A stretch of 64,000 nt of DNA from Nephrocerus scutellatus (lineage: Eukaryota; Arthropoda; Insecta; Diptera; Pipunculidae): NCBI GenBank assembly GCA_947095585.1, contig OX352764.1, forward strand, positions 6,123,001-6,187,000, given 5' to 3'. This document shows, piece by piece, positions 1 to 12,429 of the stretch (the stretch's first letter is position 1; each line of letters begins with the position of its first letter). A program made the translations under genes and the position numbers. Under the pieces are notes generated by a model. It saw only the letters and a program-made list of their open reading frames with translations, ran no database searches and was not told the DNA's origin.

Positions 1-154
1 TTGAGTTTTAGTGTCGTATTACAAACCAACACACCGCCGTGAGCTTGGAAGCTTTTAAAAGAGCCTGCTGACCATGTACCCTTATCCGCCTTTACCGGAT
101 AATTTGATGCGCGACCGTTCTTTCGTCGACGTTAGTTGTTTTGTTACAAAAGGC

Positions 155-275
155 TCTATTATATAAAATATAGCCTATATTCATGCTGAAAGTCCCTTCT
201 AAATATTGGTGAAAGAATTTTTGAAATCGGTCCATTAGTTACGAAGATTACCTCCTACACACAAACTAAATAACA
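155..275 (+). mobile_element. Helentron/HINE-like core sequence
   Basis: The segment runs from a TATATAAAATATAGCCTAT motif through GGTGAAAGAATTTTTGAAAT and CGGTCCATTAGTTACGAAG. This resembles from memory the conserved core of small non-autonomous Helitron-related elements (mini-me/DINE/HINE type) of many insects. No full element ends were identified, and assignment rests on this motif alone. Confidence 0.45.
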
Positions 276-279
276 ATTT

Positions 280-2125
280 GTATAGATATTAAGAAGAAGA
301 TTTTTTGAAACTAATTAATTAATTGCCATAATTTATTTTTATTTTATTTTTAAATGCTGTCGTGTTTCCATTTTAAGACTTTGGTGATTTACGAGCGAAA
401 AAGAACACAACCACAACTTAATTTCGATTATAGCTTCGGTTGATCTACGAAGAGAAGCGGTTTTAAGCGATCTCCATCCAAGAAATATTCTATCTAAAGA
501 TAACTTTATGAAATAAATTAAAATTATTTTATAAAAAAAATTCAGTAAATCATCACCCGGAGATGGCTGTTTGAATGCATTGCCATATAGCCAATATAGT
601 TGGTTAGTTAGTCCCACCAAATTCACGTACACGTTCCACCAGAAAAACTTGAAAATCGCTCAACTTCAAGTGAATAAACAAGAAATAGAAAAATGTATGA
701 AACATTTAATGGAACAATAAAAAGTGGTACAACTTTATTGTTTCATTAAATGTTTCATAAATTTTCAGCAAATCATTGTCACGCGCACCCGAAACCGCAA
801 ACCTTATTGCTCGGCTGTAATAAGGTCTGTATTACTCATGTCATCATTTTGAATGACAAACCGCGATGAAAGGTATTTTGTTAAATTTTTTTTGAGCAAT
901 TTGAACAATGAATAAGTAACATAAGATATTGTGTGTAAGTAAAACACTAAAACACAAGATAACATTTTTCATAAAGGCAAAGGTGAAAGACCCAAGCGCC
1001 GACTTAATGGCACTTACCAACAACAAAAGTTAAACAAGACTTAAATATTAAAGATGTTTCTAAACAAAACTGCTTCCCAACAACCAATTGAGCTACTGAT
1101 TAAATCTCCTCCAATTAAAGGGACGATTAAAATTTAGAGTCAATTGTTGATTGATATTTTAGTCGATTGTTAAATTGAGGCTTAGCTTGGGTTCGTTGGT
1201 CCAATATATGTACGAGTATAGGCGGAGAGTCTGCAATTAAATGACGTCTCTGTCAATTGTTTATAATAAACAACTCATTTATGAGTTGAATGTCAATATT
1301 ATTTTTGTTACATGAGCAACAAACCGGCTTATTGTTTTGCTGTGGTTTTGTTAATTACAAAAAATTATTAAAGATAACAAAATAATGTTGTGTTTTTTCC
1401 CTTCCGAATGATGTTTTTCCATGATGCTATAGCAATGATCTGCAATGTTTGGTTGTATTTGCTCCGTCCCTGAGATGCATGGTAATTAATTACACGAATG
1501 GGTCTTGTTTTAACTGAGATACGCAATAAGGTCACTGCAGTCGTTAAATCAAATATGAGTAAATGAATGCAGGTTTTTAATTAACAAAAATTGTTGACCC
1601 ACTGAAAATCTTCAAAGCGTGGAATACCACAATGGATGGGTTACCAGAAATATGCGTCAAAATTTCCGTTCTGTTTTCAGTTCAACGTTCTGCTTTTGAA
1701 TGCCAAAAATGCAATAAAAAGTCATCCACTATTCAGACATGAAAACCTCCTCTGCTTTAGTCCCAGAAGTTTTCATTGGGATTTATTGCTACTCTACCAC
1801 GAACGAGAGCAATAAAATATAAAACCAACCAAGTGTTGATGAACTAAAAAAACGAATAAAAAAGTCAAAAAGAGAAAATGCAAAAAAGATTTTTTTGTAA
1901 ATTAATTTTTTTACCAAATTTACCAAAGTAGAATATTACCAACTATTGTAAGAAAGAAATAACTAACTAAATACATATCATCTTGGAAACTAAACTACCG
2001 GAGCTTACAAAACTTTCAATGATACTTTAATTTTTTTTATATTTTATTTTGTATTTACTAATACTTACTACTAAACACATTAAGATTATAAAAAACAAAA
2101 ACTGTACCCTGGAAATATTTGAAAA
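280..2125. other. anonymous AT-rich intergenic sequence
   Basis: Apart from the hairpin at 697-758, no gene or repeat was recognised. Short frames at 339-632 and 844-1026 have no motif support. Confidence 0.4.
697..758. repeat. 25-bp near-perfect inverted repeat (hairpin)
   Basis: Arms 697-721 and 734-758 pair at 24 of 25 positions around a 12-nt loop. Each arm starts or ends with the motif ATGAAACATTTAAT or its complement. It may be the collapsed remnant of a palindromic transposon or a chance stem; no other copy was seen. Confidence 0.7.
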
Positions 2126-2127
2126 AT

Positions 2128-2370
2128 ATCAAAAGGTCGAATGAGTAAGACTGTCGACTATCGTCTAAACGTCTTTCCGAGTATGAGTTCAAGCCGTACG
2201 AGCCAAGAAAGTTTTTTTTTTAGGAAACACACAACTCCACGTGCAATATCAGGCGCTTAAATTCGTAATTAAAATCAAATAAAGATAATACCAATCAAGC
2301 AACGACAATGATTGCATTAAATATTCTTTTTTTAAAAAGCCACCGACGTAGTTCCCAATCGGTCTTTGAC
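2128..2370 (+). mobile_element. tRNA-derived SINE, copy 1
   Basis: It carries a box A-like segment near 2134, a box B-like GAGTTCAAGCC at 2185-2195, and a T run. It then shares blocks with the copy at 31.9 kb: TATCAGG, then ATATTCTTTTTTTAA at 2321, then CAATCGGT at 2356. The ATATTC and CAATCGGT blocks sit 35 nt apart in both copies. Confidence 0.6.
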
Positions 2371-2374
2371 AGCA

Positions 2375-3025
2375 TACCCTGATATCGCACGGTAAAATTC
2401 CTTGATGTATTAAGCAATACCGCAGCAGTGACTCCCGCATTCGGAACTGATTTTACAATAAGTTCACATTGAACTTCAGATCTCTCGATCCTATTTTTGA
2501 CTTTAATATATGTTCCTGGGTTAATGAAGTCGTAGCGTATGCCTTCGCCATTAATGCCAGTCAGGACTTTTCATCCAAATCGTCTACTGCTTAACTCTAC
2601 AGTTATAATTCGAGCAAGTACATCACTTGCCTTCTTGAGTAATCTAGTGAAGTCGTAGCGCGTATGCCTATGCCACTGTACCACTCCGAAATTCTCCCGT
2701 GCTAAGTACCCCGATATACCGAACCTCATAACCCTTAGCATTAGTCTTCCGACGTGCTACTCCCTCCCGACAGTAGCACCGACACGCTGACCGAATAAGT
2801 AGTTGCTGAATAGAATAGTCGCTGAATAACCATACAACAAGAGAACAAAACCGATTTTTTATTATTTTAATTTGTAACATACCGTCGAGAAGAACCCTGG
2901 GTAACCGACACACCACTCATTTTGCCTGCATTTTGTCGTCCACGTATTTCTAAGTTTACATCGTCCAGTCAGAACATCGCCCACTTCTCATACCGCTCGA
3001 AACGTGCAGTCCGTGCATCGTCAAG
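2375..3025. other. intergenic sequence with a diverged internal repeat
   Basis: GTGAAGTCGTAGCGCGTATG near 2648 resembles AATGAAGTCGTAGCGTATGC near 2525, about 123 bp earlier. Otherwise nothing recognised. Confidence 0.4.
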
Positions 3026-3029
3026 TTCT

Positions 3030-3530
3030 CGCATAGTTTAGAGAGTGCACAGCCCAATCCAGGTATCGCTCATGTAACGCTCGTTCGACTTACGTATGGT
3101 GTACCGATTAAGTAACACACCGCTCAAATTGCGTTCAGTCTTCAATCGCTCAGATAGCACACTGCTCAATCAACTTATCATCACATGGTCACACACCGTC
3201 CAAGCTCACGAATCGTCCAGCATCACTCATCGTTGAAGCTCACGTATCGTCAAAGCTCACGCATAGCCCAGACTCACGCAACATCCAAGCTCACGAATCA
3301 AAAAATCTATGCTCGTCAAAGATCTCGTACGCAAATCTACGCTCTTCGCAGTTTTTGCTTATCAAACTTATCAAAACAACTCAAGTCCGGTCATGCTTTC
3401 TCTGTTCAGATCTATACATCTTCAACTCACGTTTGCCTAGACTTACTGCATCGTTAACTCACGCACGATTTTTCCAAGCTATGGGTCTTCAAGCTCACGC
3501 TCTGTACAGGCCTACGGATCGTCGTCAACT
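3030..3530 (+). repeat. degenerate CTCACG minisatellite, array 1
   Basis: Short degenerate units built on CAAGCTCACG, with TATCGTC-type spacers, repeat irregularly at roughly 18-25 nt. Array 2 at 16.37 kb uses the same core. Open frames across it are not maintained and look non-coding. Confidence 0.65.
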
Positions 3531-3724
3531 CAATAGAATAAGAAGACAAGATAAAAGTGTAATATCTAAGAAAAGCAAAATAACTTTAACAAAAGAGTCA
3601 TAAAAACTGGAAATTTTATTGTAACCACCCTCTCAGAGCGCTGGTGGTCACAATTAACATAACATTTGTTCATAAACTCAATTACAAGCCACGGCATATA
3701 TTATTTTTATTTTTTCTGTATCGA

Positions 3725-3832
3725 TAGTCGATTTAGACAAATTGTTTAAAAAATTGATTTTAGACCAATCCTTTTAGGCCAATTGTTTTAGACCAGTTAT
3801 TTTAGACCAACTGTTTTAGACCATTTGCCGTG
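3725..3832 (+). repeat. short tandem repeat with TTTTAGACCA core
   Basis: Five to six degenerate units of about 16-18 nt, each holding TTTTAGACCA followed by a variant of ATTG or GTTA. Confidence 0.7.
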
Positions 3833-4314
3833 AATTACTCCGTAAAACTTTAGGAATTTCTTTTTTGACAAATATAATCAGAATAGTTGCTTCCTACATA
3901 TGCACACACAATCTAAGAAGTCATAAAGTTTTTCAATATATTTGCGACTACTTCTACCACATATTGGTACTCGTCTACGTAAGAATTTGTCGTACAAATG
4001 CCTAGCAGCCAACAATCTTCATATCACTTGTCAGGTATCATGAAGCGACACACGAAGTTGGGCCCAAAAGTGATAGGCCTCCACAAGAAAACACAACTCA
4101 ATTTATTTCCCAACCTATACAGTTTTCTTTTAGGTGGATGTGTGTGATGACCTCTTTTGGACACCCTGGGCGCTCATCAACAAATATGCTGCCAAATTAT
4201 TTATTGTTGACATCGATAGTCCTCATTAACATCGTTCAACTCTGAGTTAATCTTATCGTTCGTTTTCTTTTTCAAAAACAAATAACGATATAAGAGAGTA
4301 GGCTGAAACCTCGA

Positions 4315-4615
4315 AAAATGGCGCTCTTGATTTTTGAGAGTATGGCCGAAGATCCAAACTTATCGATTCTTCGTCGGTCGCAGGAATTGGGACTCTATTC
4401 GTCCATTAAGTAAACAAGATCTTGGCCATCAACCGTATAAAGATCAAGCTGGAACAGCAAATAAACCCAAGAGACCATCATATGGGTCGATCTTTCGTTA
4501 ATTGGGCTCTAGTACAGTTGGAAATCGACCCGTTGCTTTATCGCGAAGAGACTCACTTTTGGCTTAACGAGTTTGTTAATAACCACAAACATTTAATTAT
4601 TAATGCTCTCTATTT
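4315..4615 (+). mobile_element. mariner-type transposase relic
   Basis: In broken frames it reads ESMAEDPNLSILRRSQELGL, then HHMGRSFVNWALVQLEIDPL and HFWLNEFVNN. This matches the order seen in the larger mariner at 62.9 kb (NLSIRRRAQQIGL, FSDWSLNQLNEDPFF, HFLLNGYVN). The catalytic FSDEAHF has decayed to YREETHF. Terminal repeats were not seen. Confidence 0.75.
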
Positions 4616-4619
4616 TGGT

Positions 4620-6145
4620 TTATTTTCAAATTTCAAACGCGCTTTAAGGTGAAGACAAAAACAGAGAAAAAAAACAACCCACATAATTAAATCATTACAC
4701 TTTGCAATATGACATATTTGGAACTCATGTTATGTATACCAAGTTACCGCGCATTATTCTCCAACGCATTCTCGTCAGGACACAGTGGTAACAACAACAA
4801 CAACAACACCAAAAGGGAAAGGTCTCGTCGCCATCGTCAGCCATCAGGCATTTTTATCGCGATTTTGTCACATGCGCATTCCTATATGCAAAACAAAAAG
4901 ACACGCAATCCAGGAAAACTACTTTCGATTTGTGAAGAGTTGGATCGCATTGCAGATCACCATTACGCTCGTCTTAAATGTTGTCCGGCGTGTTTTGCCT
5001 TCAGTTTGACGGCCAAATAGCATCTTTGGCAACAGAGAATTGATTTTATTCGATTTGAATTTATTGAAGATGAGACAATTGTCTGCTGATGCAAATACCG
5101 GTTGTGACCTTTGCTTTTACTACTCTAACACTACTATTACTAGCACTACTACAACTAAAGATGCTCTTCCAAAGATGCATGTTGTCATGCAACATAGCAA
5201 AACGTGAGCTCACGCTACTATTAGATTGGGTTAATGACTTATTAGGACCTTTATTTCAGTCACTGTATACATTTGACATATTACAGGTAACCGATTACTG
5301 TTATTTCGTATTTATTTTTACCCAATGAATCGGGGGCTAAACGACTTTTGATGGAATAATAATGGCGTAGGTTTACTGTCAATACGGTAACTAAACTGCA
5401 GGCGTTTCTTTGCGTCATTAGCGCTAATGTTTGTTTCTTCATCACTGCGTTAGCCGTTGCTAGCTTTAGTGATAAGTATTCAGTTGTTTATTTTTAATTT
5501 GACCCAATTGCAAACAAACAAATGTATCATTTGGCATTTAAGCGCTGAACTCCAGAGATGATCTGTACGTCGTTGTTGATGAGCACTCATTGTATTCGTC
5601 AACTTAGTGCAAATTGTTCTTCCATTAGAGCTAAGCTTAACTTAAAATTAAGAGACAATATAATGATAGGACACTACAATAGATTGGTTGCAAAGTAGAA
5701 GCAAGTGAAAATTTCATTGTTGCTACAATGTGAGGGTAGGCTGAAAAATAATCGGCCTAGACAAGAAACACAACTTTTTTTTTTGAACAAAAGTAATGGT
5801 ATGCTTCAAGTAATATTATTATTGTTCGAGGTTCTCAGTTCAAAGGTTCTCATTAAAGACTTCCTAATTCACCCCAAATATTTTTCTATCAAGCCATTTC
5901 TTCAAGTTTGGAAAGCGATGATAGTCACAGGAAGTCAAATCTGAAGAATATAATGGATGAGGTATCACAAGACCCCTTAAGACCCTCCAAATCCCACCAA
6001 ATCCCTTGAAGTGTACGCTGATTAATCCCTTCATACCCCAAATAGTGTGACACGATTATGTAGGTTGACCATGGCCACTGGTATAAGTCAAGTAAAAATA
6101 TCCGAATCACTATCATGCCCATTCAACATCTATACAAAGGAATGG
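4620..6145. other. anonymous intergenic sequence
   Basis: Contains a short CAA run near 4790-4810. Several frames of 65-103 codons show no family motifs. Confidence 0.4.
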
Positions 6146-6149
6146 GCTG

Positions 6150-6345
6150 GCCTGAGTCCTCTTCAACCTGGCCATCAGAGATTCTGACGTAACGGCGAGA
6201 GGAACAAATAAGTCCATTAAGATACTTAGCCCTCTTCGTGACAGAAAAGTCTTACGGAGAATGGTTGGCCCCGTATGTGAGGAAGGACGATTTCGAAGTT
6301 ATGAAGAAAGCACAAAGGAGAATAATTTTTGTTCATATAATTCTC
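6150..6345 (+). mobile_element. RTE-like LINE 3' fragment
   Basis: Nucleotide and conceptual similarity to other RTE-like copies here. It has a GACGTAACGGCGAGAGGAAC motif also found near 30540, and a frame resembling ERKVLRRMVGPVCEEG like that at 12.1 kb. It is a short decayed piece. Confidence 0.6.
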
Positions 6346-6349
6346 AACT

Positions 6350-9245
6350 AGTTTTAAAAAAATAATCATGTGTAAGGAAATTTTGTAAAATTTTGTGATT
6401 TGAACGTTGATCCAAGTCAAGTGGAACAGTGGAACATAATTAAAACTATGAGTTAATAATTAAACTATTACTGTGATTTTTTTCCACGAGGACTAAAGTG
6501 GTAAGTGGAGAAGTAGCTGGTGTAAAGTTTCAACCCCCACCCCTTTTCGTGGCATGATTGTGAGTTGGTATAGGGCTTCTGTGAAACATCGTAGGTAGAA
6601 GCCACCTCTCTGCACGACCATCCCATCAGCTTTTCCCGAAAACAAACCACTGGACGAAAGTCAAAGCCGATACGTAAAATTTCTTGTAACGAAAACGACG
6701 ATCCAAGGATTCCGACTGAGACTACTCCGGGCGGACTTGCATTGTTTCTCCATAAATCGTAATTCGTAAGTATTTTCCACTCATAGCGAAACACCCTCCG
6801 TTAACTTAAAAAAGGAAATAATAAAGAAACTAAATAGATTACTCTCGTATGTTAGGTCTCTGCAATTAGCAGAATGACTACTGTTAATCGATGAAACCGC
6901 ATTTACGTTAACATAATTTTGGTTTTACCATTTTATTCTTTAATTTAGCTATAGCCAAGATCAATATGTCATTGGAAATGAAACAATTTGCAATAAAATG
7001 TAGAGTTAAACTGCCTGTAACATCAATAGACAACAGTCAGCCCCGTAACATCAATGGACAAAAGTCACAGTTAGTCTATAACGGCTACCTCTTTTGCATG
7101 AGCTTAGCTGAACAATCAAAACCTGTACACAGCTGCTACCCACCACCGCCTGCTGTCATCATCTTCGACAGGTTAATGGGTTCGCTCCATCGTACTCTCA
7201 CCATATTGTTGCCGCAACAATTTTTCTTTTAGAAATAATTATTTTTGACAATCAACCTCTCTATTGCTAGTCACGCTCACGACGAAGCTCTAATTCTATC
7301 CGTTCTACAAGCGACGAACAAAACGCAAACCAAGTAGCGCTCAATCCTTCAATTGTCCGCGCACGATCATTATTGATTTTCTCATGGCAGGAGGTCGACG
7401 TTGCCGCCGCTTTCCGGTGTGCCCTGTGATTGTGTGATTGGTTGCAGCCGCCCATGTAATCCGTTGCAAATTAAGAATTTATTTTGCTATTAATATAGAA
7501 CGGCGCAAAGCAAAAAAAAAACATTTGAAGAGAAAATTGAGCTCCCATCAATGTACAGAGTGTGGTGCCCAACCCTGTACGGCCCCGACAGAGCTGGCTG
7601 TGATATTTCATAGATGATTGGTATAATTCTTCACTGCACTCTGCCACCGCCAGAGCCGCCAGATTATTACAGTCGAGTTAGAAAGGTTAATGAGTCTTCA
7701 TTGCGCCGTTTTTTTTTAGTTCAGCATTTAGACCAACAAATCTGATCATCACTTCTTGAGGCGTCATGGAAAGAACCCCATTAGTGTGATGCGATGCGGG
7801 GCGGTGATATCAGGACGATCATTATGAGAAGCGATGCATTGTTTGCTTCATAATAAGTCAAAGTGCACTTTGCTTTGAATCATCATCACCGTCAAGAAGA
7901 AGACGAACGTGTTGAGAGCTGTATGGTGGAACGTATACCCGCCCACCCGTCGTCGTTTAGAATGGAGTGATTGAAGAAATTGAAAGGTTCGTGTCTGGTG
8001 GTAATTCATGGAACGAATTTAACCAATCGATGGAAAATTACTCAATTAATCTATGGGTGATCATCAGATCCCCCACTCCACCACTTCCATCAAACAAACG
8101 CAACACTTATTGGATTGCACTACAGTCCCGCATTCAGTGGAATTGCAATGATTTAAAGTTTTGCCCATTTTTGGAAACTTACTCCGGTTGGGAAGCATTT
8201 GGCAACAATAATAGATTGCAATTCGTAATGGACATGAGTCTCAAACATGGAAAAATGAGTTCACGTATTTTGCCAAATGCGGGTTGGTCATATTAAGTGG
8301 AAAAGGACATGACTGCAACATGGATCTGTTTCGGTATTGTACCCGAAGAAACGTAACAAAAAGCAAATACCGAAACAACAGAAAATCTCTCATGTCACGT
8401 CACCTCACCATCACCGCCTGCTCTGCTCCCAACGCTCTCAACGAGCACCATCATACCAAATTACAAATTGGTATTTAATTGTCGCGTTTGATCGTTTGCT
8501 GTCACCGGATTGACTACTATGTCGGACTGAACCAAAACACGCACACACGCACACCCGTACCCCGATTTGGAGTGCGAAATTCGTCAAATATGGCGATGAG
8601 TGATGGGGCGCGCCTCCGATGACGACGGCGACCACTCGAAATACGTAACAGTCGCATGGAATTCGCAACTGTCGGACGATTAATAACAATTAACATTGGC
8701 AGTTTATCTGCGCTTTATCTGTATTCCGTATCTGTGACCCGTTTGGTTATTACAAAATTAATCCCAAGGTGTTTTGGTGATTTATGGGCTTGTGGAGTAC
8801 CTACAACTACACCACTAACAGAAGCATGCGAAACATGTTAACTGCGCGCGGTCTTCCACTGATATGTGGCATTCGAGTTGTTTCAAATATTTTTTTGATT
8901 CGCGAAATTATTGATTTTTAAAAATTAAAAAGTTTGCGTGTTGGCATGAGAGTGTACGACCGCTGTAACCTAAGCCTCTATCCATTTTTAATGCCATTAT
9001 TTGCTCCAGAAAGACTTTTTACTAAGAAGTTTCCTTGTGATGATAAAATAAAGTAAAGTAAGGAGTATATAGTCTGGAGGATTCATGAGAGAATATTGCA
9101 ATTTAAAATAATCATAGATAGCCCTTTGGAAGCGCGTTGGGCTTACTATTAATTTTCGAGAAGGCGCCAAAGAATTCCACAGTCGTGTGGTAAGAACGAT
9201 GAAGTATCTTATGAGGAATTATATTTCTTTATAATAATAGTCCTA
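6350..9245. other. anonymous intergenic sequence
   Basis: Frames up to 109 codons (6468-6794 minus, 7967-8296 plus) show no recognised motif, splice-linked partner or codon bias I could judge by eye. Confidence 0.4.
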
Positions 9246-9249
9246 GAGG

Positions 9250-9925
9250 ATCGAGTGTAACGCAGTTTATTGTATAAGTTAACTCCGCCTTGTTACGATG
9301 GTTACATGCCATTACCAATCCCGGGTAAAGGAGTAGGGTGTGAGGCAACGGATTTTGTCCTATCCACAGTAAAAGCTATTCCTAATCCAAGGTGGAACAG
9401 CATATGGATGCCGATGGATGCATGGCTAAGATGGTGCTTAGTCGATAGTATGCGGACTCTGATTACCTGGTGACCTTCGGTTTCAACTGGCCTTCCCATG
9501 GCATATCGGGCTCTGTCATCGGTGAACTCCTGTCCCGAATTCTCGTGTGTCATTATTGATTCAAGTTTTAATAGTTATGAGATCGATGCATCTCAAAGCG
9601 CATGAACCTCGAGTCCTGCTGTTGAGAAACCCGCTGTATCTAGAGAATCTGTTGAGCTCTGCTGTCTCTCTTGGTCTGTAGTTGAGCATCCGAGCCCTAC
9701 ACAGTGGTCAGACGACGTAGCCATACGGGCCCTTATCTGTAACTCGCGAGGGTGTCAGAACTGAGGACGTAGAATCAGCCAATTCTGATTCTGATGCATT
9801 CCTGATGCTTTGATGCATGTAGCGTCATCTCGAAGAAATCCGGATGCTCTTCTAATGGGAAGGCACTTCTGATCCAGCAACAATGAGGTGGATTCATTAA
9901 ATTGAACTCGCTAGAGGGAAGGCGA
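9250..9925 (+). other. possible LINE 5' region, not resolved
   Basis: This stretch precedes the LINE endonuclease segment and has higher GC and directional short repeats (TGTTGAGC-type). No conserved LINE ORF1 motif (CCHC knuckle) was seen, so membership in the downstream element is a guess. Confidence 0.3.
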
Positions 9926-10089
9926 CTTGAACATGCTTTACGCATGGGCAAGGATAGAAAAAAAGCTCTTGCTTATGCCAAAGCCGCCCTTTCAACTTCA
10001 GCATCCAGTGAGGACTAATGAGCTCATTCAGGGTGTTATAAGTGAACCTGCATCACGCGAAGGGCGCGTCCGCTACCCTCAGCAAGCGA

Positions 10090-11255
10090 TTCGCCAAGGT
10101 TTCATCCAAAAGCCTTGGGTTATTAATGGACTGACAAATGGTCTACGGAACGGGAGAAGTAAGTTGATCTATAAATGCGGGGAGCCAGTGCCAAGGGCGG
10201 CCTGCTTGATTGGCCCGAACCTCAACTTTCTTCCTATTCCAGAATTCATAACGAAAGACCAGATGGCCTTGCGGATTAAAGTTCCGACCGAGAGGGAAAC
10301 ACAGAACATGGTGTGTGCTGCAGCATATTTCCCCGGCGACGACGACATCAATCAGCACGAACCTTTCTTCCTATTCCAGAGTTCCAAACGAAAGACCAGG
10401 TGGCTTCGCGGATTGAAGTTCCAACCGAGAGGGAAACACAGAACATGGTGTGTGCTTCAGCATATTTCCCCGGCGACGACGATATCATTTCGCCCTTAAA
10501 TGTCCAGGAGCTGATAGAGCACTGCCAGAGCAGAAAACTCCAGTACCTCATAGGATGCGATGCAAATGTACATCATGAGGTCTGGGGCAGCAGCGACATC
10601 AATAGAAGTGGTTAGTTTCTTTTAGAATATCTGATTAGTAGTAATGTCGATATACTAATTAAAGGATCCACACCTACCTTTATAAATGCGATTTTTGAAC
10701 AGGTACTTGACCTCACTCTCGCCAGTCCATTTATTTCGAACTTTTTTGAAAACTGGCGTGTGTCCGACGAAGCCTCACCGGCCGACCATCAACACATCAG
10801 GTTTGACCTTCCTGGCAAACTGGCCTTCTAGATATGATCAAAAGTCCACGGATTGGAATCAATATCGGGGACTTGTCCTCTATAAAGTAGATATGCTTGT
10901 CAAATCTATTAACTCCACAGGGTGCTTAGATGAGGCAGCATATCAACTATATGATGTGTTGCTCTCTTCCTATCATTATAGATGTGTCCCTAAAACCAGC
11001 TTGTGTAGACGAAGGGTTCTCTGGTGGAACGACCAGCTGGTTAAGGTCAGGAAAAAAGTCAGAAAACTCTTCCACTCTTCTAAACGCACGAAGTGTTGGG
11101 AATAAAGGTTCGCCCTTACAGAGTACAACTTTGAATTAAGGCAATCCATACGTGTCACATGGAAATGCTGCGAAAACATTGTCGATACCTCATACCTCAA
11201 AAATCATACCACTACACACAAAATCTACTACTACTACAAACTTGCAATTCTGCAA
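10090..11255 (+). mobile_element. R1/I-like LINE fragment with endonuclease domain
   Basis: Broken frames read IQKPWVINGLTNGL and KLIYKCGEPVPRA, then MVCASAYFPGDDD, YLIGCDANVHHEVWGSSDIN, LDLTLASPFISNFFENWRVS and DEASPADHQHIRFDL. These are the apurinic-type endonuclease motifs of R1/I-group non-LTR retrotransposons. A linker follows (LWWNDQLVKVRKKVRKLFHS) and the element is lost before reverse transcriptase. Stops and frameshifts make it dead. It holds an internal duplication (10226-10352 and 10363-10489). Confidence 0.85.
10226..10489 (+). repeat. 137-bp tandem duplication inside a LINE
   Basis: Copy 1 at 10226-10352 and copy 2 at 10363-10489 are about 90% alike. Both run from CTTTCTTCCTATTCCAGA to CCCCGGCGACGACGA. 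The duplicated segment covers the endonuclease AYFPGDDD motif. Confidence 0.85.
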
Positions 11256-11394
11256 CTTACGACCAGAATCGGCATTCCGATGGCAGTACAAACGTACAGA
11301 GGAGTCAATATCGACTGGGAATGTTCATGAACTAAAATTCCAAGCATAGGAAGGAGAAAGGACGTAATAAGACTGAAGAAGAGGCTGTCTGTGT

Positions 11395-12425
11395 CCCAGA
11401 GCCCAGACTTTAAAGCCTCCTGTTACAGCATAGCCAAAGAAAAAATGCATAAAGCGACGAGAGAATTTAAAATCCCTATCCCTGATAAACCGATAATATC
11501 AGTATAGTATTTAGGGTGATCATGGCCAATATTTGAAGTCAAGTTAAGATATCCGCATAACTATCAAACACATTTATCATCTTTAATGGGTTCTGACAAG
11601 GCAACGGATGGATGGATGGATGGATGTGTCCTCATCAACGTGGCCTTGAAGAAAAGGATCCAAGTTTCTGATGCAACGTAGAACTCTATAATGGACTCTA
11701 TAAGTCCACCCATCGTTGACATCATTGGAAGAAAGTTAAGAGCTGTACAAGAAGCTTTCAACCAGATTGAGTGGATGGCAAGAAAGCAAGAAATTTTGGG
11801 CTGCACATGAAATAAAGATCACTTTATAAAGATGGTCAAGCGCGAATTCGAAGTAGTACGAAGTCCTTCAACTACAGCAGGTCAGTTGTTGCAGCCAATA
11901 ACAGCATGAAACCAAAAATAGGCGAACGGTTACTTGAAGCCAACAAAGCCTACTTTAGTGTGTCAGGACTCTTCAAATCCAGAAATTTAACCATACTATC
12001 AAAGATACTGATGTAGAAGACAATCGTCTTACGAGTACATTGGTATGGATCCGAGTCTTGGTGCTTACCAAAAAGACCCCTTAGTCGCGTTTGAGAGAAA
12101 AGTCTTACGGTGAATTTGGTGCTTTGTATGTGGGCAAGAACGACTCCAAAGAGTCTATGATAATGAGATCCATGACCGTTACCGCGATGATGACATCATG
12201 AAGAGAACCAACCTTGATAGCCTTAGGTGAACAGGACATTCAGCTCACATAAGCGAAGAGGATCCGGTTCGGAAAGACATTAATTCGACACGAGACTGGA
12301 AGCATGGCAAATATCAGGTCGCCCAGAGTTTAGGGTTGCCTAACTGGTTATCATGGGATCTAAATCGATACCGGTGGCCAGCATTTTTGCGTAAGGCTAG
12401 AACCAGTTGTAAAGCCATGATGATC
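11395..12425 (+). mobile_element. RTE-like LINE, decayed 3' half
   Basis: Pieces in changing frames read DFKASCYSIAKEKMHKA, then ANKAYFSVSGLF and WYGSESW, then ERKVLR, ERLQRVYDNEIHDRYRDDD and PVRKDINSTRDWKH. This is the order of the palm remnant and C-terminal region of RTE-like LINEs, with a deletion between. It ends at a short ATGATGATC tail. Confidence 0.75.
11610..11630 (+). repeat. GGAT microsatellite
   Basis: About five copies of the tetranucleotide ATGG/GGAT inside the decayed LINE. Confidence 0.85.
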
Positions 12426-12429
12426 ATCA

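Noticed and set aside
6468..6794. 108-codon minus frame as a small gene
   Set aside because: No motif, no neighbouring exon with matching phase, and it lies beside a LINE relic; not supportable without transcripts.
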